DNA of 64,000 bases from Marinobacter changyiensis. GTDB taxonomy: Bacteria > Pseudomonadota > Gammaproteobacteria > Pseudomonadales > Oleiphilaceae. Positions 47,201 to 61,312 of this stretch are shown here, piece by piece. The stretch covers positions 1 to 64,000 of the forward strand of contig NZ_VZZZ01000007.1 in assembly GCF_009193265.1 (NCBI RefSeq), given 5' to 3'. A model generated the notes under the pieces. It did not search any database. It was not told where the DNA came from and was given only the letters and a program-made list of their open reading frames with translations. Every line of letters starts with the position of its first letter. Position 1 is the first letter of the stretch. Made by a program: the position numbers and the translations under genes.

Positions 47201-48862
47201 ATGGCCCAGTACGTATTTTCCATGAACCGGGTGGGCAAGGTTGTCCCGCCCAAACGCGAAATCCTCAAGGATATCTCCCTGAGCTTCTTCCCGGGGGCCA
47301 AAATTGGCGTGCTTGGTCTCAACGGCTCCGGTAAGTCGACCCTACTCAGGATTATGGCGGGCATCGACCAGGATTACATCGGTGAAGCCCGCCCCCAGCC
47401 CGGCATTAACGTCGGCTACCTGCCCCAGGAGCCCGAGCTCGACGACAGCAAAACTGTTAAAGAAGTGGTCGATGAAGCCGCCGAGGCAGTCCATAACGCA
47501 CTTGCTGAACTGGATCAGGTTTACGCCGCTTACGCGGAACCGGACGCCGACTTCGATGCGCTGGCGAAAAAACAGGGTGAACTGGAAAGTTTTATCCAGG
47601 CCGTGGACGGCCATGACATCGAACGCAAGCTCGAAGTGGCGGCTGACGCCCTGAGACTGCCGCCCTGGGACGCCCGCATAGCGACCCTGTCGGGCGGTGA
47701 ACGACGCCGGGTTGCCTTGTGCCGCCTGTTGTTGTCCGGCCCGGACATGCTGTTGCTTGATGAGCCAACCAACCATCTGGATGCCGAATCGGTGGCCTGG
47801 TTGGAGCGGTTTCTCCATGACTACCCGGGCACCGTGGTCGCCATTACCCACGACCGGTACTTCCTGGACAATGTCGCAGGCTGGATTCTCGAACTTGACC
47901 GCGGTCACGGCATTCCGTTTGAAGGCAACTACAGCCAGTGGCTGGAAGCCAAACAAAAACGTCTCGAGCTGGAGTCCAAACAGGAAGATGCCCGGCAGAA
48001 ATCCATCAAGCACGAGCTGGAATGGGTGCGCAGTAATGCCAAGGGCCGGCAATCCAAGAGCAAGGCCCGACTGGCCCGCTTTGACGAACTGAGCTCCCAG
48101 GACTTCCAGAAGCGCAACGAAACCAACGAACTCTATATTCCGCCGGGCCCCCGTCTGGGCGACAAGGTGATCGAGATCGACAACATCAGCAAATCGTTTG
48201 GTGACACGCTGCTGTACGAGAACCTGAGTCTGAGCATTCCCCCGGGCTCCATTGTCGGTATTATCGGCGGTAACGGTGCCGGTAAATCGACACTTTTCCG
48301 GATGATTGCGGGCCATGACAAGCCGGACTCCGGAACCATCACCATCGGCGAGTCCGTTAAACTGGCCTATGTCGACCAGATGCGGGATCTCGACGGCGAC
48401 AAAACCGTGTGGGAGGAGCTCAGCGATGGCCAGGACATTATCCAGGTTGGCAACTACCAGACGCCGTCGAGGGCCTATGTAGGCCGCTTCAACTTCAAAG
48501 GCGGTGACCAGCAAAAGCGGGTCGCAGACCTGTCCGGTGGCGAACGCAACCGCCTGCATCTGGCCAAATTGTTGAAAGAAGGCGGCAACGTGCTGTTGCT
48601 GGACGAACCTACAAACGATCTCGACGTCGAAACGCTGCGGGCATTGGAAGAGGCGCTGCTTAACTTCCCCGGCACCGTTATGGTGATTTCGCACGATCGC
48701 TGGTTCCTTGACCGGGTTGCCACCCATATTCTGGCGTTCGAAGGCGATAGCGAAGTCGTGTTCTTCGAGGGCAATTTCACCGAATACGACGAAGATCACA
48801 AGAAACGCAAAGGTGATTCCGCGCTCGTGCCCCAACGCATGAAATACAAGAAGCTGGCCTGA
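47201..48862 (+). CDS. ettA: Energy-dependent translational throttle protein EttA (ABC-F)
   Basis: Cytoplasmic ABC-F ATPase that binds the ribosomal E site and gates elongation according to ATP/ADP. The start at 47201 (MAQYVFSMNRVGKVVPPKRE) matches the family; the longer frame to 47102 does not. The first ABC domain has GLNGSGKST and LSGGE, the second has GGNGAGKST and LSGGE, and the EttA linker lies between. The 553 residues match EttA. The start codon of radA overlaps its stop by one base (TGATG). Confidence 0.96.
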   Translation: MAQYVFSMNRVGKVVPPKREILKDISLSFFPGAKIGVLGLNGSGKSTLLRIMAGIDQDYIGEARPQPGINVGYLPQEPELDDSKTVKEVVDEAAEAVHNALAELDQVYAAYAEPDADFDALAKKQGELESFIQAVDGHDIERKLEVAADALRLPPWDARIATLSGGERRRVALCRLLLSGPDMLLLDEPTNHLDAESVAWLERFLHDYPGTVVAITHDRYFLDNVAGWILELDRGHGIPFEGNYSQWLEAKQKRLELESKQEDARQKSIKHELEWVRSNAKGRQSKSKARLARFDELSSQDFQKRNETNELYIPPGPRLGDKVIEIDNISKSFGDTLLYENLSLSIPPGSIVGIIGGNGAGKSTLFRMIAGHDKPDSGTITIGESVKLAYVDQMRDLDGDKTVWEELSDGQDIIQVGNYQTPSRAYVGRFNFKGGDQQKRVADLSGGERNRLHLAKLLKEGGNVLLLDEPTNDLDVETLRALEEALLNFPGTVMVISHDRWFLDRVATHILAFEGDSEVVFFEGNFTEYDEDHKKRKGDSALVPQRMKYKKLA

Positions 48863-50244
48863 TGGCAAAAGCCAGAACGGCCTACGTCTGCACCGAGTGC
48901 GGCGCAGACTACTCCAAATGGCAGGGCCAGTGCACCGCCTGCCAGGCCTGGAATACCATCAGTGAAGTGCGGGGCGTGAGCAGTTCCGCCAGCGCGGGCA
49001 GCAGTCGCGGTATCCGGTTCGAGGGTTTCGCCGGTAGCCTTTCGGCCGTCCAGACGCTGGATTCCGTTAACCTCAGCGAGCAGTCCCGCATCAGCTCCGG
49101 CATGCAGGAGCTCGATCGGGTTCTCGGCGGTGGCCTGGTCGAAGGTTCGGCCATTCTGATGGGTGGCCATCCCGGCGCGGGCAAAAGCACCCTTTTGCTT
49201 CAGACTGTCTGCCACCTGGCCGGCAGAATTCCCGCGCTTTATGTGACCGGCGAGGAATCGCTGCAGCAGGTCGCCATGCGGGCCAAGCGCCTCGAACTGC
49301 CCACCAGCAAACTGATGATGCTGTCGGAAACCAGTGTTGAGCGTGTCATCCAGATTGCGGAGGCAGAAAAGCCACGGGTTCTGGTGGTGGACAGTATTCA
49401 GGTCATGCATATCAGTGAGGTGGAGTCTGCCCCCGGCAGCGTCTCCCAGGTCCGGGAAAGTGCCGCCTACCTCACCCGTTTTGCCAAGCAGACCGGCACC
49501 ATTCTGTTTCTGGTTGGCCATGTAACCAAAGATGGCAGCCTGGCAGGGCCCAAGGTACTCGAGCACATGATCGACTGCTCTATTTTGCTGGAAGGTTCCA
49601 GTGACAGCCGCTATCGCACCCTGCGGGGGACCAAAAACCGGTTTGGCGCGGTCAACGAACTGGGCGTATTCGCCATGCTGGAGCAGGGCCTGAAAGAGGT
49701 TAAAAACCCCAGCGCCATCTTCCTGAACCGCGGGGAGGAGGCCGCCCCGGGCAGTGTTGTTATGGTCATATGGGAAGGTACCCGACCCATGCTGGTCGAA
49801 ATCCAGGCTCTGGTCGACGTCGCTCAGGGCGGCTACCCCCGCAGGGTAGCCGTGGGGCTGGATCAGAATCGCCTGGCCATGCTGCTGGCAGTTTTGCACC
49901 GCCATGGCGGTTTACACTGCGCTGATCAGGACGTGTTCGTCAACGTGGTGGGTGGCGTCAAGGTGAGCGAAACCAGTGCCGATCTGGCGTTGCTGGCGGC
50001 TGTGGTCTCATCCTTCCGGGATCGGGCGTTGCCTCAGGATCTGGTGATTTTTGGCGAAGTAGGGTTATCCGGGGAGATTCGACCGGTACCAAGCGGCCAG
50101 GAGCGGATTTACGAAGCCGCCAAACACGGCTTTACCCGAGCACTCGTCCCGAAAGGTAACGCGCCGCGAAAGACTATCGAGAACATGAAGGTTATCCCGG
50201 TAACGAAACTGAGCGATGCCCTGACCGCGCTGGAAGAACTATAG
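48862..50244 (+). CDS. radA: DNA repair protein RadA
   Basis: RecA-like helicase that drives branch migration during recombination. It has an N-terminal zinc finger (CTECGADYSKWQGQCTAC, four cysteines), a RecA-type ATPase with Walker A GHPGAGKST, the RadA-specific KNRFG motif, and a C-terminal Lon-protease-like domain ending GNAPRKTIENMKVIPV. The 460 residues are normal. It overlaps ettA by one base and is probably co-translated with it. Confidence 0.97.
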   Translation: MAKARTAYVCTECGADYSKWQGQCTACQAWNTISEVRGVSSSASAGSSRGIRFEGFAGSLSAVQTLDSVNLSEQSRISSGMQELDRVLGGGLVEGSAILMGGHPGAGKSTLLLQTVCHLAGRIPALYVTGEESLQQVAMRAKRLELPTSKLMMLSETSVERVIQIAEAEKPRVLVVDSIQVMHISEVESAPGSVSQVRESAAYLTRFAKQTGTILFLVGHVTKDGSLAGPKVLEHMIDCSILLEGSSDSRYRTLRGTKNRFGAVNELGVFAMLEQGLKEVKNPSAIFLNRGEEAAPGSVVMVIWEGTRPMLVEIQALVDVAQGGYPRRVAVGLDQNRLAMLLAVLHRHGGLHCADQDVFVNVVGGVKVSETSADLALLAAVVSSFRDRALPQDLVIFGEVGLSGEIRPVPSGQERIYEAAKHGFTRALVPKGNAPRKTIENMKVIPVTKLSDALTALEEL

Positions 50245-50248
50245 GCGC

Positions 50249-50620
50249 TCACACACCCATCAGATGGCTGAGCTCCCGATCAAGCAGGGTCGGATCACCC
50301 AGGTTAAGTTCGACCAGGCGCTTGAGGTGGGACGCACTTTCAAGATCGATGTATTCACATTTGAAACCCAGCTTGTCGGCTTCGACATGGCGAAGTTCCA
50401 CTGCCATGACAATCCCGCTTTCACGGTCGTCAAGATGAATGGTCACTTCAAACACCTGATTGAGGGGCGCTGACCAGTTGCGCGGCCGCCGGACCAGCAC
50501 ACCTTTCATCGAAATATCCAGAACCTGCGTGGCCCAGATCTCATCCTGGCAATGGATATCACAGCGCGCATCAAACAATATGCGGCGGAACTGGCGCTTT
50601 TCCGGACGGGCGATATTCAC
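50249..50620 (-). CDS. PilZ-domain c-di-GMP-binding protein
   Basis: Small single-domain protein. Residues about 7-105 form a PilZ domain with the two binding motifs RQFRR (RxxxR, near residue 9) and DISMKG (DxSxxG, near residue 36), so c-di-GMP binding is expected. No signal peptide or membrane segment. The 123 residues are typical of a stand-alone PilZ adaptor. It converges on radA (4 bases) and precedes hemE by 72 bases on the opposite reading side. It is not the PilZ of the pilus locus; its partner is unknown. Confidence 0.88.
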   Translation of the reverse strand: MNIARPEKRQFRRILFDARCDIHCQDEIWATQVLDISMKGVLVRRPRNWSAPLNQVFEVTIHLDDRESGIVMAVELRHVEADKLGFKCEYIDLESASHLKRLVELNLGDPTLLDRELSHLMGV

Positions 50621-50692
50621 AGTTTGCGGCCTTATTGTTATACCAATATACCCGCACTATAGTGCCCCGGACGCCCGTGCGCCAGCCCGCAT

Positions 50693-51760
50693 TCAGCCCT
50701 TGTGGTAAGCCGGACTCAATTCAACAACCGCCTCGATAAAGGCACCCGCATGGGCTGGGTCAACATCCGGCGTAATACCATGTCCCAGATTGAAGATATG
50801 CCCGCTGCCTTCACCGAATCGTCGCAGTATGTCCGCAACTTCCTCTCGAATCCGGCCCTTGGGGGCATACAGCATCGACGGGTCCATATTGCCTTGCAGG
50901 GTAACGGTATCCCCTACCCGCGCCCGGGCCTTGCCAATGTCCGTCGTCCAGTCAAGCCCCAGCGCATCAGCGCCTGTGGCCGCCATACTCTCGAGCCATT
51001 GACCGCCATTTTTGGTGAACAGGATCACCGGAACGCGCCGGCCTTCATGTTCGGGAATCAGACCATCCACGATTTTCTTCATGTAGGCCAGAGAGAATTC
51101 CTCATAGGCCCAGCTACTGAGCACGCCACCCCAGGTGTCGAAAATCTGCACCGCCTGGGCGCCAGCGCGAATCTGACAGTTGAGATAATCCGTCACCGCA
51201 ACAGCAAGATGAGCCAGCAAACGATGCATCACCTCGGGCTCCGAGTACATCAGTCGCTTGGCTTCGCGGAAATCCTTCGATGAGCTGCCCTCGACCATGT
51301 AGGTGGCCAACGTCCAGGGACTGCCTGAAAAACCGATCAGCGGCACGCGCCCATTCAGCTCCCGCCGGATGGTGCTGACCGCATTCATCACGTACTCCAG
51401 GTCTGAATCCGCCTTGAGTGTTGGCAGGGCATCGACATCCGCCGCCGTCCGCACGGTTTTGCGGAATTTGGGGCCTTCGCCGGTTTCGAAATACAAGCCC
51501 AACCCCATGGCATCGGGGATTGTCAGGATATCCGAAAACAGGATCGCTGCATCAAGCGGGTAGCGCTCAAGGGGCTGTAAAGTCACTTCACAGGCCAGCT
51601 CGGTATTCTTGCAGAGGCTCAGGAAGTCGCCGGCTTTCTCGCGGGCAGCCCGGTACTCCGGCAGGTAACGCCCCGCCTGGCGCATCATCCAGACGGGCGT
51701 GCGGTCGACAGGCTGTCGCATCAGAGCGCGGAGAAAACGGTCGTTCTTAAGTTCAGTCAT
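50693..51760 (-). CDS. hemE: Uroporphyrinogen decarboxylase
   Basis: Removes four carboxyl groups from uroporphyrinogen III to give coproporphyrinogen III in haem synthesis. The start at 51760 has AGGA at the right distance and gives [19 protein letters not shown], with the [17 protein letters not shown]-type signature following. [13 protein letters not shown] is also present. The 355 residues are normal. It follows gltD by 30 bases; from memory gltB-gltD-hemE is also the order in P. aeruginosa. Confidence 0.97.
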   Translation of the reverse strand: MTELKNDRFLRALMRQPVDRTPVWMMRQAGRYLPEYRAAREKAGDFLSLCKNTELACEVTLQPLERYPLDAAILFSDILTIPDAMGLGLYFETGEGPKFRKTVRTAADVDALPTLKADSDLEYVMNAVSTIRRELNGRVPLIGFSGSPWTLATYMVEGSSSKDFREAKRLMYSEPEVMHRLLAHLAVAVTDYLNCQIRAGAQAVQIFDTWGGVLSSWAYEEFSLAYMKKIVDGLIPEHEGRRVPVILFTKNGGQWLESMAATGADALGLDWTTDIGKARARVGDTVTLQGNMDPSMLYAPKGRIREEVADILRRFGEGSGHIFNLGHGITPDVDPAHAGAFIEAVVELSPAYHKG

Positions 51761-51790
51761 GCAAATCCTGTTTGGTCGGGGATACGACAA

Positions 51791-53227
<1,437 letters not shown>

Positions 53228-53287
53228 TCAATTTCGAGAGCCTGCCGACATCAAGCCGGCAAGCCTGGCCCACTCCATCGTCGCGCC

Positions 53288-56200
53288 TTACTCAGGACGA
53301 CCCCGGGTGCTGGCCAACAAACTCCTGAGGCTTGCAGCCTTGGGCTTCACCAGCCAGAAGCGACCAATATAGTCATCGAAATTGTCAAGAATATGCCTGG
53401 CCCACTCGCTGCCGGTTTCCGACACATGCTCTCGCACCACACCCCTCAGGTGATTACGGTACGGCTCCATGTCTTCACTGGAAATGCGCTGAATTTCGAC
53501 CAGTTCATGATTGTACTTGTCCACAAAGGTATTCTTCTGGTCCATAACGTAGGCGAAGCCTCCGGTCATGCCGGCGCCAAAGTTGTGGCCCGTGGAGCCC
53601 AGCACCGTTATCAGGCCACCCGTCATGTACTCGCAACAGTGATCGCCTACGCCCTCAACCACAGCTTGAGCTCCCGAGTTGCGCACACCGAAGCGCTCGC
53701 CAGCGGTCCCGGCGGCAAACAGCTTGCCCCCCGTTGCGCCATAGAGGCAGGTGTTGCCCACAATGGAGGTTTCCTGGGACTTGAATGTACTGACCTTTTG
53801 CGGGCGAATAACCAGTTTGCCGCCGGTCATACCCTTGCCGACATAATCGTTGGCGTCGCCGTCGAGGACCATATTGAGACCCGACACGTTCCAGACCCCA
53901 AAGCTCTGACCCGCGGTGCCTTCCAGCTCAAGGGTGATCGGTGCATCAACCATGCCCTGATTACCGTGGATTTCTGCGATTTCACCGGACAACCGGGCAC
54001 CGATAGAACGATCACAGTTGGTTACCCTGTAACTGAAGGTGCCCCCTGACTTGTTCTTTATAGCCTCCATGGCATCCTCGACCATGCGTTCTGCCAGAGC
54101 ACCCTTGTCAAAAGGATGGTTACGCTCTACCTGGCAGGTATGGGGCTTGTCAGCGGGAATCATATCATTGCCAAGCAGCCGTGACAGATCAAGCTTCTGT
54201 TGGCGCGGAGTATCACCCGGCAAGCGCTCCAGCAATTCGGTACGACCGACCAGCTCCTCAAGCGACCTCACCCCGAGTTTGGACAACCATTCACGAGTCT
54301 CTTCCGCAACAAAGCGGAAGAAATTCATCGCCATCTCGACTGTGCCTTCAAAGTGTTCGTCCCGGAGCCGCTGGTTCTGAGTCGCGACGCCCGTAGCACA
54401 GTTATTGAGATGACAAATTCGCAGGTATTTGCATCCCAGAGCTACCATCGGCGTGGTGCCAAAACCAAAGCTCTCAGCACCCAGAATAGCGGCTTTTACC
54501 ACGTCCAGGCCGGTTTTGATGCCGCCGTCGGTCTGCAAGCGGATTTTGCCACGCAGGTCATTGGAGCGCAGAGCCTGCTGGGCCTCACTCAAACCAAGCT
54601 CCCAAGGGGAACCCGCATAGCGGATCGAGGTAAGCGGGCTGGCAGCGGTGCCACCGTCATAACCTGAAATCGTGATCAGATCGGCATAGGCCTTGGCCAC
54701 GCCAGCTGCGATGGTGCCAACACCCGGTTCAGAGACCAGCTTTACCGACACCAGCGCATTCGGGTTGACCTGCTTGAGATCAAAAATCAGCTGGGCAAGG
54801 TCTTCAATGGAATAAATGTCATGATGCGGAGGGGGTGAAATCAGTGTCACACCCGGCACCGAGTAGCGCAGGCGTGCAATCAGCTCATTTACCTTGCCGC
54901 CGGGCAGCTGGCCGCCCTCGCCCGGTTTGGCGCCCTGAGCCACCTTGATCTGCATGACATCGGCGCTGCGCAGGTACTCTGCCGTCACCCCAAAGCGGCC
55001 GGAAGCCACTTGTTTGATCTTGGAGCGGCGCTCGGTGCCATGGCGGGCGGGGTCCTCACCGCCCTCACCGGAGTTGGAGCGACCGCCCAGGCGATTCATT
55101 GCCATCGCCAGGGCTTCGTGGGCCTCGGGTGAAAGCGCACCCAGGGACATAGCTGCAGAATCAAAGCGGGTGAAGATTGACTCCACCGGCTCAACCTCGG
55201 CCAGATCGATGGCCTTGATATCCTTACGAAACGTCAGCAAATCCCGCAGTGTCGCGACAGGTCGTTCGTTAACCAGCGCCGCATACTCCCGATAGGTTCC
55301 GTACTCTCCTGAAGTGACGGCCTGCTGCAAAGTCGTCACCACATCAGGATTGAACGCGTGATACTCCTGACCATGAATGTACTTCAACAGTCCGCCTGGC
55401 GATATCTGCTTGCGAGGCTTCCAGGCCACATCAGCAAGTTGCTCCTGGTCCTGCTGAAATTCAAAGAAACCGGCGCCCTGAATGCGGCTCGCAACCCCTT
55501 TAAAGCAAAGATCCACGACCTCATCTGCAATACCGATGGCCTCAAACAGTTGTGCCCCGCGATAGGACGTCACCGTTGAGATACCCATCTTGGACAGGAT
55601 CTTGAGCAGGCCTTTGTTAATGCCTTTGCGGTAATTGTTCTTGGCCTCGATCGGGTCCATCAGCACTTCGCCGGTGCGAATCAGATCGTTCAGGACCTGA
55701 TACGCCAGATACGGATAAACCGCCGTGGCACCGAAGCCGAACAGCACTGCGAAATGGTGCGGATCACGGGCCCAGCCGGTTTCCACCAGTATATTGGCGT
55801 CGCAACGGAGACCTTTTTCCACCAGGTGGTGGTGTACAGCACCGGTGGCCATCATGGCGTTTACCGGCAACTCGCCTTTCTGGAGATGTTTGTCAGTCAA
55901 AACCAGCAGTACCTTACCGTTGCGAACCGCTTGTTCGGCTTCCTCGCAGACCGTTTCGACCGCCTGTTTGAGGCCGAGCTCCGGTCGATAGCCTAGGCGG
56001 ATCTCTGCCACCTCAAACCCTGCCCTCTCATTATTTACGATGCGCAGAAATTTGGCCGGAGACAGCACCGGCGTGGAAAGAATAATCCGGTTAGCATGAT
56101 CTGCGGTTTCCTCGAAAACATTTCGCTCCGCCCCGAGACAGGTCTCAAGAGACATCACGATCGACTCCCGCAGCGGATCTATGGCCGGGTTGGTCACCTG

Positions 56201-57736
56201 GGCAAATTTCTGGCGGAAGTAGTCGGCAGTGTGGCGCACGCGACTCGACAGCACAGCCATCGGAGTATCGTCGCCCATGGAACCGACCGCCTCCTGGCCG
56301 TTCTCGGCCAACGGCCGGAGGATCTGGTCACGCTCCTCAAAGGACACCATGAACATTTTCTGGTGAACCAGCAACTCGTCAGCGTCCATCAGTTTGAATT
56401 CAGGGGTGTCCTGGTTCAGCGTCGCTTCAACCCGCAGGCTGTTCTCCCGCAGCCAGCGCTTATAGGGCTGACTGCTCTTGAGGCGATTATCGATGTCGTG
56501 GTTATGCAATAACTCACCAGACTCGGTATCCACTGCGATCATCTGGCCTGGCCCTACCCGGCCTTTTGCAACCACATCTTCAGGCTTATAACTGTAGGTA
56601 CCTATTTCCGACGCCAGGGTAATGAAATCGTCTTTGGTAATAACCCAACGAGCCGGGCGCAGACCGTTTCGATCCAGCATGCATACGGCGTAGCGGCCGT
56701 CCGTCAGCACCAGACCCGCCGGGCCGTCCCAGGGTTCCATGTGCATGGAATTATATTCGTAGAATGCCCGCAGCTGAGAGTCCATGGTGTCGACATTCTG
56801 CCAGGCTGGGGGAATCATCATCCTGGCCGCCCGGAACAAGTCAACCCCGCCTGCCAGCAACACTTCCAGCATGTTGTCCATGCTGGAAGAATCGGATCCG
56901 GTCAGGTTAACCAGCGGTTGTAGGGTTTGCAGATCCGGAAGCTCCGGCGAACTGAACTTGGACGCCCGCGCAATGGCCCAGTTACGGTTGCCCGACACCG
57001 TATTGATCTCACCGTTGTGGGCAAGGTAACGGAAAGGCTGCGCCAGTGGCCACCGCGGCATGGTATTGGTGGAGAAACGCTGATGAAAGACGCAAATCGC
57101 CGTTTCCAGTAACGGGTCGCCAAGATCCGGATAAAAGGTCGTCAGGTCTGCCGGCATCATCAACCCTTTATAGGAGAGCGTCTGATGCGACAGGCTGCAG
57201 ATATAGAACTCCGGGTCATCCGCCATGTCATTTTCCGCATGACGACGACCCACAAACAGGTTAATGGCAAACTGGCGCTCGTTTTTACCCGCCGGTTCAA
57301 CAAAAACCTGCTCTATCTTGGGCAGGCAGTCCAGTGCCATAGGACCAAGACAATCGTTGTTGGTCGGCACCACCCGCCAACCGGCAATGTTCAGACCCTG
57401 TTCGGTGAGCCGCTTTTCGATGGCCGCACGGCCTGCTTCGGCTTTGGCATCGTCCTGGCTCAGAAAGATCTGCCCGATCGCAAAAGAAGGACTGAGCTTT
57501 TTCCCGAACGCATCTTTTGCGACCTTGCGCAAAAACGTGTCAGGTTTCTGGATCAACAGGCCACAACCATCACCAGTCTTGCCGTCTGCTGCAATACCAC
57601 CTCGGTGGGTCATGCAGGTCAGAGACTCGATGGCAGTTTGCAACAACTTGTGGCTGGTCTGCCCTTTCATGTGGGCAATGAGACCAAATCCGCAGTTGTC
57701 CCTGAATTCATCGGGATGATACAAACCTGTCATCAT
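53288..57736 (-). CDS. gltB: Glutamate synthase (NADPH) large subunit
   Basis: Transfers the amide of glutamine to 2-oxoglutarate. The chosen start (57736, GAGAG seven bases upstream) leaves a short propeptide of about 14 residues; cleavage would expose the catalytic N-terminal cysteine of [11 protein letters not shown]. The amidotransferase, central, FMN-binding and glutamate synthase C-terminal domains follow. The 3Fe-4S cluster motif [12 protein letters not shown] is near residue 1130. About 1480 residues is normal. The frame opens further to 57772 without family similarity. The upstream gap (57737-57955) holds an imperfect inverted repeat. Confidence 0.96.
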   Translation of the reverse strand: MMTGLYHPDEFRDNCGFGLIAHMKGQTSHKLLQTAIESLTCMTHRGGIAADGKTGDGCGLLIQKPDTFLRKVAKDAFGKKLSPSFAIGQIFLSQDDAKAEAGRAAIEKRLTEQGLNIAGWRVVPTNNDCLGPMALDCLPKIEQVFVEPAGKNERQFAINLFVGRRHAENDMADDPEFYICSLSHQTLSYKGLMMPADLTTFYPDLGDPLLETAICVFHQRFSTNTMPRWPLAQPFRYLAHNGEINTVSGNRNWAIARASKFSSPELPDLQTLQPLVNLTGSDSSSMDNMLEVLLAGGVDLFRAARMMIPPAWQNVDTMDSQLRAFYEYNSMHMEPWDGPAGLVLTDGRYAVCMLDRNGLRPARWVITKDDFITLASEIGTYSYKPEDVVAKGRVGPGQMIAVDTESGELLHNHDIDNRLKSSQPYKRWLRENSLRVEATLNQDTPEFKLMDADELLVHQKMFMVSFEERDQILRPLAENGQEAVGSMGDDTPMAVLSSRVRHTADYFRQKFAQVTNPAIDPLRESIVMSLETCLGAERNVFEETADHANRIILSTPVLSPAKFLRIVNNERAGFEVAEIRLGYRPELGLKQAVETVCEEAEQAVRNGKVLLVLTDKHLQKGELPVNAMMATGAVHHHLVEKGLRCDANILVETGWARDPHHFAVLFGFGATAVYPYLAYQVLNDLIRTGEVLMDPIEAKNNYRKGINKGLLKILSKMGISTVTSYRGAQLFEAIGIADEVVDLCFKGVASRIQGAGFFEFQQDQEQLADVAWKPRKQISPGGLLKYIHGQEYHAFNPDVVTTLQQAVTSGEYGTYREYAALVNERPVATLRDLLTFRKDIKAIDLAEVEPVESIFTRFDSAAMSLGALSPEAHEALAMAMNRLGGRSNSGEGGEDPARHGTERRSKIKQVASGRFGVTAEYLRSADVMQIKVAQGAKPGEGGQLPGGKVNELIARLRYSVPGVTLISPPPHHDIYSIEDLAQLIFDLKQVNPNALVSVKLVSEPGVGTIAAGVAKAYADLITISGYDGGTAASPLTSIRYAGSPWELGLSEAQQALRSNDLRGKIRLQTDGGIKTGLDVVKAAILGAESFGFGTTPMVALGCKYLRICHLNNCATGVATQNQRLRDEHFEGTVEMAMNFFRFVAEETREWLSKLGVRSLEELVGRTELLERLPGDTPRQQKLDLSRLLGNDMIPADKPHTCQVERNHPFDKGALAERMVEDAMEAIKNKSGGTFSYRVTNCDRSIGARLSGEIAEIHGNQGMVDAPITLELEGTAGQSFGVWNVSGLNMVLDGDANDYVGKGMTGGKLVIRPQKVSTFKSQETSIVGNTCLYGATGGKLFAAGTAGERFGVRNSGAQAVVEGVGDHCCEYMTGGLITVLGSTGHNFGAGMTGGFAYVMDQKNTFVDKYNHELVEIQRISSEDMEPYRNHLRGVVREHVSETGSEWARHILDNFDDYIGRFWLVKPKAASLRSLLASTRGRPE

Positions 57737-57849
57737 AAGCGTTCTCTCGCAAAAAAATTCTTTTTCAATCAAAAGGATGATAATGCACTTGCAATAAAAT
57801 CGACCTTTGACACTGAAAAGGGGGGCTGGCTATTTTACACACGTAGAAG

Positions 57850-57877
57850 TACCTACTCAAACCAATGAGCAAGTACC
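57850..57877. repeat. Imperfect inverted repeat upstream of gltB
   Basis: GTACCTACTCA and TGAGCAAGTAC are inverted complements at 9 of 11 positions, six bases apart, in the 219-base gap between the SPOR protein gene and gltB. A candidate operator; otherwise I see no clear promoter in this gap. Confidence 0.45.
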
Positions 57878-57955
57878 ATGAAACTAAGTCAGTCGGGCGC
57901 AATCAGAATCCGCGCCGGGAAAGCTCCCCTTCGCGTTCTGAAGAGGCAAGTCGTA

Positions 57956-59491
<1,536 letters not shown>

Positions 59492-59533
59492 GATTGCCCC
59501 TTTGAAACTGTCGCGTCTTTAAAATCCGGGAGG

Positions 59534-60628
59534 TCAGGCTTCGTCACAAAACGCATTCAGGGTATCCATAAGCCGCGCATGTTCGAAATCGGATGTTATA
59601 ACGGCTTCTCCTGGCGCACTCAACAGAACCAGTCGCAGGTTCCCATCGACATTTTTCTTGTCAACGGCCATGCGCTCCAGAAAATCATCCGGGCGCATCC
59701 CCCTGGGGGCCCTGTCTGGCAAGCCAGCTCGCTCAATCAAATCCCTCACCCGATCCAGCGCCTCCTGACTGATCATGCCCAGCCGATGCGACAAATCTGC
59801 GGCCATCACCATTCCGGCGCCTACCGCTTCACCGTGCAACCAGTGACCGTAACCGGCAAAGGTCTCAATGGCATGACCAAAGGTATGTCCGAGATTAAGG
59901 ATAGCCCGCAGCCCGCCCTCGTGTTCATCAATAGCCACCACCTCTGCCTTGCAGGCACAAGACCGAAAGATGGCCTCAGAGAGAGCTTCCGTTTCGAGTG
60001 CGGTCAGCGCCTCAATGTTGTTCTCGAGCCACTCCAGAAACGGCAGATCACGGATCAGACCGTACTTGATCACCTCGGCCAGTCCCGCTGGTATTTCTCG
60101 CGGGGGCAACGTTGAGAGTGTGCCCGTGTCAATCAGTACAACCTGGGGTTGATGAAAGGCACCCACCATGTTCTTTCCCAGCGGGTGATTGATACCGGTT
60201 TTGCCACCGACCGACGAGTCGACCTGGGACAATAACGTGGTGGGAATCTGGATAAACCGGACGCCCCGCTGATAAGTGGCTGCTGCAAACCCGGCCATGT
60301 CACCCACCACACCACCGCCAAGCGCGACGATCGTGGTGTGGCGGGAATGGCGCTGCTCAAGCAAGGCATCAAATATGCGGTTCAGGGTTTGCCAGTCTTT
60401 ATGTTGTTCGCCATCCGGCAGTATTACCGAGTCGACGGTTTTTCCCGGGAAGCAACGGATCGCCCGGTCAAGATACAGAGGCGCAACCACGGTGCTGGTA
60501 ACAATCATTACTCGTTCGCCACGAACATACGGCGACAGATCAGTCATCCCGAGCAAACCTCGACCAATCAGGATCGGGTAGCTTCGATCACCCAGATTTA
60601 CACTCAACTCTCGTACCGAATCAGACAT
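59534..60628 (-). CDS. aroB: 3-dehydroquinate synthase
   Basis: Second step of the shikimate pathway; NAD+-dependent cyclisation of DAHP. The [20 protein letters not shown] motif and [14 protein letters not shown] are conserved, with zinc-binding residues in the expected EVIKYGLI and GHTFGHAIE segments. The 364 residues are normal. Its start overlaps the end of aroK by 8 bases. It is followed by the SPOR protein after 42 bases. Confidence 0.98.
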   Translation of the reverse strand: MSDSVRELSVNLGDRSYPILIGRGLLGMTDLSPYVRGERVMIVTSTVVAPLYLDRAIRCFPGKTVDSVILPDGEQHKDWQTLNRIFDALLEQRHSRHTTIVALGGGVVGDMAGFAAATYQRGVRFIQIPTTLLSQVDSSVGGKTGINHPLGKNMVGAFHQPQVVLIDTGTLSTLPPREIPAGLAEVIKYGLIRDLPFLEWLENNIEALTALETEALSEAIFRSCACKAEVVAIDEHEGGLRAILNLGHTFGHAIETFAGYGHWLHGEAVGAGMVMAADLSHRLGMISQEALDRVRDLIERAGLPDRAPRGMRPDDFLERMAVDKKNVDGNLRLVLLSAPGEAVITSDFEHARLMDTLNAFCDEA

Positions 60629-61187
60629 GCTTGGGACCCTCTTTTCTGACCTGCCTTTTCTGCCTTGGTGTTTTGGGCTGCATGCGGTTGATCAGCTGCC
60701 GGACCACCAGCCTCGGGCTCTTTTTATCTGTAAACATGATGATATCGGCAAGCTTGGTATACAGCGGGTCTCTTTCCGAAAACAAACGCCGAAGCACCGC
60801 TTCCGGATCATCGTTCTGCAGCAGCGGGCGGTTGCGATCCCGACGGGTTCTTTCGACCTGTTGCTCCACCGATGTTTTCAGATAGATAACCAGGGCATCC
60901 TGCTTCAGCCTGACATGGTTCACCGCTTGCGTGACAGCCCCACCACCCGTTGCCAGGACAATGCCATCCCGCTCCGTTAACTCGGACAACATGGCGGACT
61001 CGCGCTGGCGAAATCCGGCCTCGCCCTCAACATCGAAAATCCACGGAATGTTGGCGCCGCAGCGCTCCTCTATCAGTCGATCGGTATCAACAAAACGATA
61101 GCCCAGCTCTCTGGCCAACAGCCTGCCAATGGTGCTTTTACCAGCCCCCATGGGTCCAACGAGCACTACACGTTTTGGCAACGTCAT
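60621..61187 (-). CDS. aroK: Shikimate kinase I
   Basis: Phosphorylates shikimate at O3 in the aromatic amino acid pathway. The start at 61187 ([19 protein letters not shown]) fits the family; the frame runs back to 61268 without similarity. Walker [26 protein letters not shown] and TGGGAVTQ (substrate-binding) are present. The 188 residues are normal, with a basic C-terminal tail ([13 protein letters not shown]). It is separated from pilQ by an intrinsic terminator, so aroK-aroB can be transcribed apart from the pil genes. Confidence 0.97.
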   Translation of the reverse strand: MTLPKRVVLVGPMGAGKSTIGRLLARELGYRFVDTDRLIEERCGANIPWIFDVEGEAGFRQRESAMLSELTERDGIVLATGGGAVTQAVNHVRLKQDALVIYLKTSVEQQVERTRRDRNRPLLQNDDPEAVLRRLFSERDPLYTKLADIIMFTDKKSPRLVVRQLINRMQPKTPRQKRQVRKEGPKHV

Positions 61188-61266
61188 GACATTCGCTCTT
61201 CTACATCGTGGCGGGTGAGAATAGCATAGGCACTGAGATTCCATAAGATTTGCAGGTTTTTCAGGC

Positions 61267-61294
61267 AAAAAAAAGCCGCCCGGAACAGGGCGGC
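61267..61294 (-). terminator. Intrinsic terminator after pilQ
   Basis: On minus a GCCGCCC/GGGCGGC stem with a six-base loop is followed by eight T. It lies between pilQ and aroK. Confidence 0.92.
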
Positions 61295-61312
61295 GCTTTG
61301 AACTCGACTTGC

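Noticed and set aside
47342-48868. Long open frame on minus opposite ettA (over 500 codons)
   Set aside because: It lies entirely antisense to ettA and has no recognisable motif or ribosome site.
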